DNA of 64,000 bases from Blastobasis lacticolella. Lineage: Eukaryota; Arthropoda; Insecta; Lepidoptera; Blastobasidae. This document shows, in pieces, positions 32,201 to 41,487 of this stretch (position 1 is its first letter; every line of letters starts with the position of its first letter). Where the stretch lies: assembly GCA_905147135.1 (NCBI GenBank), contig LR990049.1, forward strand, positions 7,085,428 through 7,149,427. The letters run 5' to 3'. The position numbers and the translations under genes were made by a program. Below the pieces are notes generated by a model. It did not search any database. It saw only the letters and a program-made list of their open reading frames with translations, and was not told where the DNA came from.

Positions 32201-35200
32201 ATCACGTCGGTCACCAATTTCCACGTGGCGCTGGTGAGGTGGACTCTTTTTGTTTGGGGTTTTTAGTTTGTAGTTACCATCATCATCCGAGCGGTCAATC
32301 CCGGCTCGTGCCCGGGTCCGCTTGTGAACGGCGACGCCCTAGCGTGATGTTTATTTTTTCTAGCAGACCTTGCCCATACCTTTTTTGCGGTGTTTTGGCT
32401 TTTTACGTGCGGCGACTACCATCCGGCCCGCACAACCTGTTAGGGAAAAACCGGTTCGCCGGAGCCTCGTCCGTCTGTCAGCAGGGGGACCGCGTTGGTT
32501 GGTTGAGGTTGGATTGGTCCCATGAGATGGTGATTATGCTTTGTCTAAAATAGGATGATAATTTTGACAGCTCACTAATTGTTGGTCTTTGGCGCACGCC
32601 TATGAAGTTTTGTGTTTTATTTCGGTAAAATGTACTACGGAAAATGTCGTACTTCATAGACAGGCCCCGCCCCTTTAGTGAAGTGCCACGAATAACGAAT
32701 AACAACAGACAATCGAAAATCGATATTGATATAATATAATAGAATATTTAAAATTAACATTTAGGTAACCTTATTGTTTATGTAACTAAACTCTTATTCT
32801 TTGTTTGGATTTCACCTTAAGATACCTTCCACAACAACAATTTCGAGTCGCGCGTATTCTACGTAATAGGATGACTGACCGAATAGAAATACGCACGTGT
32901 CATAATCGTCGTTGTAGAAGGGTTTTTAATGTCGTATTAATAAATTATTAATTCAGAAGAAAATAAATAGTTTATTTTGTATAATACGTATAGCATAACC
33001 ATGCAACTATCGATTCCAAGTTCTATGAGAATGATAATCGATAATCGAATAGATTCATTAACTATTTTACACAACCACATCCCTACTGTGATCTGCAAAA
33101 TTATCATCCTATTTTAGACAAGGTATAGACCCCATGCCATGCACTATGACGAACTGGTGGCGAGACTGCGGCACGCGTGGAAGATCATGTCGTTCACCAA
33201 TTTCCATGTGGCGCTGGTGAGGTGGACTCTTTTTTGTTTGGGGTTTTTAGTTTGTAGTGTAAGTGTAAATTGGCAACGATGATGTGACTAATCGACTGTC
33301 TCCATTATCGTCAGCCTATACTAGTCCACTGCTTGACATATACCACCCCTAAAGAGTTATGTTGGTAATAAATAGAATCATGAGAAATCAAGTGTTTGAG
33401 AAAGATCGAACAACGTCCGAACCATGGTTAATAGATGAATAACTATCAACCCTCATTTTCACCGTTGCAATTCCTGTTCACCAGCATCTCCACCACAACC
33501 TGTTACGGACAAGAAACACCATACCAACCGAGGGAGATCTCCATATAACGTCATCATTATCCTAGTGGCCCATTCCGGTTTCTGCCATTGTCTGCTTTCC
33601 TACTCTTCTTCCTATAATTATTATAATTATATTATTATTAATGGCAACCGTTGTCTCTCTGATTAGATTTGAACAAAACTGATCCCCAACTAATCCCATT
33701 GTTTTATTAATAAATATAGTCATAAGCACTAACCTACATTAAATTGACCTACTAACATCGATGCCTAAGACACAGGTTAACTACGTAATTAGTTTAGGCA
33801 TCTAGTTAATGAAAAATATAGCATGTATCTACTTAATTTACTTAGCTTAAATAACTAGGGTAATAAATAATTTGAATTTGTTCTACTTAAATTTTAACAT
33901 AAGTAGGTACTTTTAAATTTAACGATGTAATTTTAGACTTAAGTTTCTTGAATAAATTATTTATTTATTTATTTTCTCCTCCCAGGACTTCTTCATGGAG
34001 TTCAGCCGCCAGCGCGCCTGCATCCTCTCCCGCTCGGCTCTCCAACTGCTGTACCTCAGCCCGTCGCCGGCGACCACGGCCTCCATGGCGCAGAGCGCGA
34101 CCAACGTGCCGCTGTCGGCGCCGCGGCCGCAGCACGCCTTCGTCGAGATATTGCGGGAGGCGGTCAAGGCGTTCGTCAACCCGCCCGCCATGGCGCCCAC
34201 GTTTAGAGGCGTGAGTATTCAATTCAGTGAGGTTAAAGGTTTGAATTGCTAACGAGAGAGGGAGAGAGAGAAAGAGAAAGATGGAACGGCCTCCATGGCG
34301 CAGAGCGCGACCAACGTGCCGCTGTCGGCGCCATTACTGCCCCAACGGCCATCTGTTCTTCGAGCTATATGCCCTGCCGCTGCCACTTTACCCTGGCCAT
34401 CTTTATGACTATGTCGGTGACCTTGGTTCGCTTGCGGATCTCCTCATTTCTGACTCCGAGCATAGCCCTTTCCATTGCCCCTGTTATGAATAAGCCCATT
34501 AAAATGTATTCTCCCCCCACTCAGCCTCGCGAGTTCGTGGAGAACTTCCTGGCGCGGTGCGTGCGTCCGTTTGCTGTGTTGCTGCAAGTGTGCGGCCATA
34601 ACCGCGCGCGGCAGCGGGACAAACTGGCCTTGCTACTCGACGAATTCGCCTCCCTACAGGAAGAGGTGAGCTGGGGATGGGATTCTGGGTTGCTTTTCGT
34701 ATTCTGTATTCTTTTCCTTATTTATATTGTGTGAGTTTTTTGAAAATATAACACTCAAGAAACTCCACTGCAACATTCCCAAATATCCAGCGACGGAGTG
34801 CCGTCGCTGGATATTTATAATAAGTACTATTATGCTTTGTCTAAAATAGGATGATAATTTTGACAGCTCACTAATTGTTGGTCCTTGGCGCACACCCATG
34901 AAGTTTCATGTTTTATTTCGGTAAAATGTACTACGGATAATATCGTACTTCATAGACAGGCCCCGCCCCTTTAGTGAAGTGCCACGAATAACGAATAACA
35001 AGAGACAATCGTAAATCGGCATTCAAATACAATAATCGAACATTTAAAATTAATATTTTGATAATTAAGTTGTTTTTTGCAACTACAACTCTAATTCCTT
35101 GTTTGGATTTCACCCAAAGAGACCTTCCACAACAACGATTTCGACTTGCGCGTATTCTACGGAATAGGCTGACTGATTAAATAAAAATACGCACGGGTCG

Positions 35201-38200
35201 AAATCGTCGTTGTGGAAGGGTTTTTAATGTCGTATTAATAAATTATTATTTCAAAAGAAAATAAATAGTTTATTTTGTATAACATGTACTGAATAAGCAT
35301 GCAACTATCGATTCCAAGTTCTATGAGAATGATAATCGATAATCGAATAGATTCATTAACGATTTTACATTACCCCATCCCTACTGTGAATTGTCAAAAT
35401 TATCATCCTATTTTAGACAAGGTATAATAATAAGTACTACCATTTGGTTTGAATTTTTGCATCAATGTCACCAGCGGAACGGCGACAACGAACCCGCGGT
35501 TCTGCATTTTGTTAAATGAAACCTAAATAGATATATGTTTGAATGACTAACTATCGCAAAATTCGATTGTTGCCGTTGCTAAATTAAAATTTGGATTAGT
35601 TATAGCCTTTGTTTACTAAAAGAGTGCACTAAATTTCGTCAAAATCTGTTACGCTGTTTCAGCCTGACGCTGTAACAAACACGCATGCACTCACACTGAT
35701 CCAAACTATCAGTCTCCTGAATTACAGCCATCCACTAAAACCCGCTAAACCCGGGCTCAATATGCGTTCAACACGTCCTAAGCACGCGTTCAACCCGTCC
35801 TGAACACGCGCTCAACCCGTCCTGAACACACGTTCAACCCATCCTCAACACGCGCTCAACCCGTCCTAAACATGCGTTCAACTCGTCCTGTATACGCGCT
35901 CAACCCTTTCTAAACACGCGTTCAATCCGTCCTGAACATGCACTCAACACGCGTTCAACACGCGTTCAACCCTTCCTCAACCCGTACTCAACCCGCAGGC
36001 AGACAGCGTGGACGCGGTCGTGAACGGCTCGGCGGGCACGGGCGCGCGATCCTGCTTCGGCACCTGGGTGTTGTACCACGTGTTGAGACTAATGATCGCC
36101 TATCTACTGTCCGGACTAGAGTTGGAACTGTACTCGGTGCACGAGTACCATTATATATTCTGGTGGGTTTGGTATTGTATGCAGTAACTAGACAGTAAGA
36201 TCGTCCTGTAAGTGAGCTTTCAGCTCCAGTTTCACTAGAGTCGTATGAAAAAATAAATAAACCTAATGACCCACTCTGCTTCTTGTTGTGTTCAGGTTTG
36301 AAGGGTAAGGTAGCCACTGTAATTACAGGCATAAGGTATTTCATATTAGAACCTGTTTTTCTGTATTTTTGTTGTCTGCAACCTAAATGTATGAATCGTA
36401 CATGTTATGAGCGATAGTTACCGCTTACCATCAAGCGGGGTCTGTACGTTTGTCACTGCATAGTATAAAAATGTAACTTGGACTAGAGGACGCTTTAAAG
36501 ACGGTTTGAATAGTACAGTTAAAATTTCGCAATAGAAAACGATTTGCCCATTCGTATTCCATGGCATTTGGATAAATAGAATTGTTTCGGTTGCCAAATC
36601 ACCTACCAATACGCTCGTCGTAATCAATCTTTTACAAGTGATTACCATCGCAGCTAAAAACCTCAAACAGCAAAACTCTCCCAGGTACCTCTACGAGTTC
36701 CTATACGGCTGGGTGGTATCAGCCCTGGGTCGGGCCGAGGGCCTCGCGGCCCGCGAGTGCGGGGCCCGCGGGGGCCCAACCGCGCGGCCTCGCAAGCAGA
36801 AGAAGAGGCCCCGCGCGGCCGCGGTGGGGGCCCCCGAGCCACTCATGTGCCAGATACTGCAGAACATGTGCGGCGGCTATTTCAAGGTACGTGGGATGCG
36901 ATTGCGATTGTTATGGCACTTTTGGAGTACATGGTACAGTGCTAGTGCTTTATCTGTTCGGTAGACGGCGGCGGTAGTGCCAGTGAAATGACGTTTACCG
37001 CTTTGGTTCGACCTTTATAATGCGTACGGCTAAGGAATGGAACACGTCGCCTGCGAGTATGTTTTCTGATCAATGTAATCTGGACGCCTTTAACAGTGGT
37101 GATCGGCATCCATCACACCCCCTGTTGACCAACCAAGACCAACTTGTTAATTTAGTTATGTATTAACAATCGATTGCAGTTATATCGTAATCTTGACGAG
37201 CTAAGTCATCTCCCGGCTCATGGATGCCGCGGCGGATGTTTAATATCAAATGCAAAACTGTAAACACCTACCTACCCGTAAAATGAAGGTAAGAAGGTAT
37301 AACCTATAAAATACTGACGTCCATAACTGCTCATATTGTAACCTAAACTGAATTCTATTGTTTGTCCTGCTATTGCAATAAAAATAACTCTCACAATCTT
37401 CCAGGCATTGATAGCGTTCCGTCTCCAAGGCAAGATCCGTCCGCCGCGTTCCGAGTTCGACAGCGAGGCCGTCCGCTACAAGCATCGGTTCGCGCCACTG
37501 GCCGTCATCACCCCGCCGCAGATGCACTACCACGAGTACTGCGAGATGACGCAGCCTTTGCAGTGAGTGACGCCAGTGTTTTAGACAACAATAAAAAAGA
37601 ATAATGGCGTTAATGTCCCGGTTGTGCTCTCGCGTACGAGAGCACGGAGTCCGCCTTGATCATGATCCAGGTTTTACAGACAGACGTTATAGATAACAAT
37701 GAGTTCTAAAATAAAAATAAAATTCATAACAAGCTTTTATTTGCGCGGTATAGTACCTACTCATCAAGACCGTTCCAAAGAGCTCAAACACGATAGAGTT
37801 ATCTTATTGCATTCATTAGGACTGCCTTCACACTCCATCATCAGACTCCATGGTACCATATTAATGCATTGTCATCCAAGTTACATAGGTATATTCAATT
37901 TCAGCCAATCGGAAGCCAACAAATGGTCGAAAAATTGTTTGCAAATTTTGAGGGACAACTTATATACGACCAGTGCAAGTAAATAAAGAAAAAGTAGTCG
38001 AAATATGCCGTAAAAGTAACCCGAAAGTTCAAACGACAACGGAAGTCCCCTTTAAGGTCATTATTATTGGCGTCGCGCACAATGAGGAATTTCGCGATTC
38101 CAGATGACGCTACTGAGATGTGAGGTCTGGTGTCAAAATAAAGCCCTGTCATTGGTTAGATTAGTTCCGTCATTTTACAGCAGTTGTTTCTGTCTAGTAG

Positions 38201-39408
38201 TATTTTGACAACCTTACTTCACTCTCTCTAGCACCATCTGTTGGATTTTTAAATCGCTAAACCCTAATTGTTTTACCTTTTTCTGTTGAAGAACACTCCA
38301 TTTGGCAACCATAGAATAAAGCTCCGGCCAAATCAGCGTGACCAAAGCGAATGCGAAGCGGTGAATCGTCGCGTGGAGGACGATGCCCGTCTTATCTTAA
38401 GGCGCCTTGCACTTTGTTGGACTTACGAATAATGTATTTGTTCCAGTTTCGAAAATCCTGTGATACTTTACCTCGGCGGCTGCAAACACTTCCAACAAGC
38501 CAGGACTTTACTGGAGACTGTCACCACACCCGATCAAGAGGTAAGAAGGGTAACTTTTGCGTTGTACCATAATTGGAAAAATTGTGTGTGATGAAAATAA
38601 AGCCAATGGGGCGGAAAGGCTCTGGGTCCAAATTCTCGCGCTGTGACATCTCGAACGCGACATATTTTCTACCCACATAGCTCCATTAATAATGACATTG
38701 AAATGTCTATTGCAGCCAAAAATATTTTCTTAACTATCATCGACAGTCGTATATTGGTGAAGATCAGTTTCAGTTACGTTTTAATACAGTTTTTTGGGTA
38801 GATAAAATGTCTAATTTGAGATTTTACCGCGCGAGAATCGCCCCCCGAGAGTGGCGACCAGCAACCACGTACTGGCAACCGCAGTGTAAAACGGCGCCAC
38901 CACGACATGGACGGACTACCTCGTAATCGTCGTAGGGAGCCGATGGATCCTACTGGCACATAGTCGATCGGTGTGGAGAACGTTGGGGGAGGCCTAATGT
39001 TCAGCAGACGTTCTACGGCTGAGATGATAAAAATAAAAGTCACGACTACTTTGGTTTACTCTCTCTTTGAATTCGTATTGAATTGATTTCCCGATGTTTA
39101 CTTTTGATCTAAGAGCTTTTTTTTTTAAATAAACATACATGCATACATACACACACCCACGTATCCCATAAGGGCAGGCATAGATTATCGAGTGCCACAA
39201 GCCACAGTGACCACTCGTAAGTTAAGTTTTATAATATTGTTCGGCTGTAATCTTTTATTTTTTTCAGGTTCAAGATCTCCTAAAGGTAGCCAAAACAAAT
39301 TTCGTAGTTTTAAAATTATTAGCCGGCGGCCATAAAAAGGACTCGACCACACCACCGGAATTCGATTTCTCTGTACATAGACATTTTCCTATAATTAGAT
39401 TGGTATAA
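29250..39408 (+). CDS. Naa35: N-alpha-acetyltransferase 35, NatC auxiliary subunit (Mak10)
   Basis: Fourteen exons join in frame: 29250-29284, 29732-29814, 29937-30088, 30396-30619, 30724-30952, 31318-31507, 32052-32233, 33986-34210, 34525-34665, 35999-36162, 36685-36886, 37405-37562, 38447-38540, 39268-39408. The product is 739 aa, close to the roughly 725 aa of vertebrate NAA35. The Mak10 N-terminal region is clear ([19 protein letters not shown], then [14 protein letters not shown]). The C-terminus ([27 protein letters not shown]) also fits the family. NAA35 is the scaffold subunit of NatC, which with NAA30 and NAA38 acetylates N-termini such as Met-Leu/Ile/Phe on ribosomes in the cytosol. 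Exon 11 contains an unusual basic, Gly/Ala-rich insert ([18 protein letters not shown]). Exons 7-12 are GC-rich and earlier ones AT-rich. PolyA signals lie at 39643 and 40448. Confidence 0.92.
31957..32004 (+). pseudogene. Decoy duplicate of the Naa35 exon 7 acceptor and first codons
   Basis: CAG then CCGACGCGCCCAACCCTATG repeats the true exon start at 32052, preceded by a duplicated C-rich tract and a shared upstream CTATATGCTCGTTT motif. It starts 95 bp before the real exon, so using it shifts the frame and meets a TGA within the real exon. Confidence 0.65.
32280..32475. repeat. RTE-type LINE fragment in Naa35 intron 7
   Basis: Starts CATCATCCGAGCGGTCAAT and is related to the fragments at 33300-33600, 48260-48450 and 49340-49640. 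All are broken. Confidence 0.4.
32534..33127. mobile_element. Foldback MITE, copy 1, in Naa35 intron 7
   Basis: Terminal inverted repeats of roughly 33 bp contain TTGTCTAAAATAGGATGATA at the left end and its complement at the right. An inner inverted pair (CCTTCCACAACAACAATTTC and its partner near 32900) adds a second hairpin. It is about 85-90% like copy 2 at 34830 by eye. Confidence 0.75.
33142..33258 (+). pseudogene. Partial duplicate of Naa35 exon 7 with its donor
   Basis: It copies the last 24 codons of exon 7 and the following intron start (original 32156-32272): [14 protein letters not shown] is readable and the GTGAGG donor is intact. The 5' half of the exon is absent; the copy abuts the right end of foldback copy 1. 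Confidence 0.75.
34286..34332 (+). pseudogene. Identical 47-bp copy of the middle of Naa35 exon 8
   Basis: An exact copy of 34076-34122 (ACGGCCTCCATGGCGCAGAG onward) sits 210 bp downstream in intron 8. It is joined directly to an RTE-like fragment at 34333. Confidence 0.85.
34333..34490 (-). repeat. RTE-like non-LTR fragment in Naa35 intron 8
   Basis: Contains GCCCCAACGGCCATCTGTTC and CTATGTCGGTGACCTTGG, text of the same family as 14880-15200 and 22965-23180. Confidence 0.55.
34830..35426. mobile_element. Foldback MITE, copy 2, in Naa35 intron 9
   Basis: Same family as the copy at 32534, with terminal inverted repeats of about 35 bp. The 13-bp direct repeat ATAATAAGTACTA flanks it at 34817-34829 and 35427-35439, unusually long for a target-site duplication. 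Confidence 0.75.
35759..35998 (+). repeat. About 22-bp minisatellite running up to the Naa35 exon 10 acceptor
   Basis: About ten degenerate units of the type ACGCGTTCAACCCGTCCTGA. The last one (CTCAACCCGCAG) supplies the acceptor AG at 35997-35998. Confidence 0.8.
37005..37110. repeat. LINE 3' end fragment in Naa35 intron 11
   Basis: Related to 4480-4570 (TTTATAATGCGTACGGCTAA, then GATCAATGTAATCTGGACGC). Confidence 0.45.
37600..37675 (-). repeat. SINE family-1 tail fragment in Naa35 intron 12
   Basis: GGCGTTAATGTCCCGGTTGT followed by the GAGCACGGAGTCCGCC body; truncated after about 75 bp. Confidence 0.6.
38775..39030 (+). repeat. RTE-like 3' end in Naa35 intron 13
   Basis: Plus-orientation family text (ATGGACGGACTACCTCGTAA, GGGGGAGGCCTAATGTTCAG) ending in a short A-rich tail GATGATAAAAATAAAAG. 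Confidence 0.5.
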
Positions 39409-41487
39409 ATTTATTTAGTGTTAAGTATTTGTAAATGTTTAGTTCGATGTTGGAATGCTTTTATATGTGCACGGACGAAGATTCGAATTTAGAAAGACAT
39501 TGCATAAGGTTGGCTTTTCATTGTAACTTGGTTTTTTTAATTTAAAACTCGCCCAGGAAGTTAGGTGACTGACTATACGTAAGCATTCAAAATAAGTTTA
39601 CCGCCCACTTCGTTATTGTACATGTCCTAAAATTTGTCGTATAATAAATAGGCCGATATGATGATTTTACCGCATACATTACTACGTACAGTGCGACAAG
39701 GATGAGAACGTCGTTGTTTGCAAGACGTCAGTGTTCAGTTTTCAACATAGACTTACTACCCAAGGGGATTGCGCGCTGCTATGACTAAAAACTGGCCGAG
39801 CGAGAGTCACCACCTATAGTCTTGTGTCGCTTTCTAGTGTTGCCATAATTGTAGATGCAAATTCCGAACTACTTTTATTACTTACGTACTTACACAAACT
39901 TCATATAATAAAAAAAAATTACCATCTGTATCAAATATTGTAGATTTTGTATTATATTTTGACTTATCACAAAACCATGTGTTTAAATTTTTTTATCATG
40001 TGTTTGTTTTGTAGGTATTAAAATAGTTGCAGACTATCGCCGTAGGGTACTATTGTTCGCCTTGTATAGCGTTATATTTCGTTTGACATAAAGTATACAA
40101 CAAAGTCGCTTCCCGCCGTCTGTCCCCCTGTATGTATGCATGCTTAGGTCTATTAAACTACGCATCTTTTAATGCGGTTTTCAATAGATAATAGTGGTTC
40201 AAGAGGAAGGTTTATAGGATAGGATAACACGCGAACGAAGTCGCTGCGGGCCAGCTAGTTACGAGTACCTATTTGTAATTTATTACATAATCATCTACAT
40301 TGTATAAAACCGTTTGATATTTTTGTGGAGTCTGTAATAATTGGTATAGATTGGATTTGGTAATTCTTTATTACAACGTACGATGAAAAGCCTACTTTAT
40401 TCAATTAAGTACCAAAGATATAGCAATGTTTGTATTGTAACCTGTTCAAATAAAGAACGCAGTGTGTCACGTGCCAGGCAGTATTACTCTTTATCCATGC
40501 AACGAACAATTATGACGAAAATCCACAATTCAGTTTTATCTAATACATGACATTTATATTCGAGAAGTGCAATAAAAAATTTGAAATACCGTGCTATGAT
40601 TTTTCTTCATTTGTCAATTAACTTTTCGATCTTTGATATTTTTTATTTCTATGACATTTCGGACGAATGAAATTGGGATGAATGTAACTTTTTAACAATA
40701 GAAGTAATAAAGAAAAAATAAACATCAAAAGAGGAACGTCCGCGTCGTCACCTCAAAAAATAAAAACGTTGGATATCGACTTGTTGTCCTATGTCAAAAT
40801 ATCGTATAACAAGAAGATCCAAGCTCCAGAAGCTTTTTTTTTAAATGTCATACGGTTGGCAAACAGGCAAGCGGGCCACCTGATGGAAAGTGGACACCAC
40901 TGCCTATAGGCATTAGCAACACCAAGAGTATCGCCAATGCGTTGCCCACCTCTATAACACGTTGCTCTGGCAACAAAAAGGCAAATGCCACTCCACTGCC
41001 AAAGCCACTGCTAAGTTACCCTTTTGGTACGAAAAAAGTCTATATATTATCGCGTTGCTCCGGTTAGCCACAGGAATACCACCACCATACATACCATACC
41101 ATTGTAATTTAGATGTAATTACCTATCAAATCTAATTCCATGTTTGTTCGCCGTAGGTAATTGCTCAATGTCATTTAGTCTACAGAAATAACTTGGGACA
41201 ATAATAGTGTATTTATCTACTGTACATATTAGTAAACTTTCAATTTTTTTCCAATAGTTACTTAGTAGAGCAAGAAATGGAGCATATAAAAAATTTTCAA
41301 TTGATTTAATCATTTATTAAATCATAATAAAATCAGTTATACAGGAACAGTACGTACTCGAATGATGAACGCTTCATCGTTCATCGCTTGTTATCGTTCT
41401 GATACAAATAGCATGTTTTTGTTACTGACTAGACAAAAATAGATTAAAAGTGATATTAATATTGTTTTATAGTTTATTTAGATGTTG
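39409..41487. other. 3' region of Naa35 and intergenic DNA
   Basis: Two polyA signals (39643, 40448) probably end Naa35. A minus-oriented CR1-like 3' end lies at 40837-41010 (CAGGCAAGCGGGCCACCTGA). Otherwise AT-rich with no gene seen. Confidence 0.45.

Noticed and set aside
34246..34734. 162-codon open frame across Naa35 intron 8 and exon 9
   Set aside because: The first part is an exon duplicate plus RTE fragment in a different frame; only 34525-34665 is real Naa35 coding sequence.
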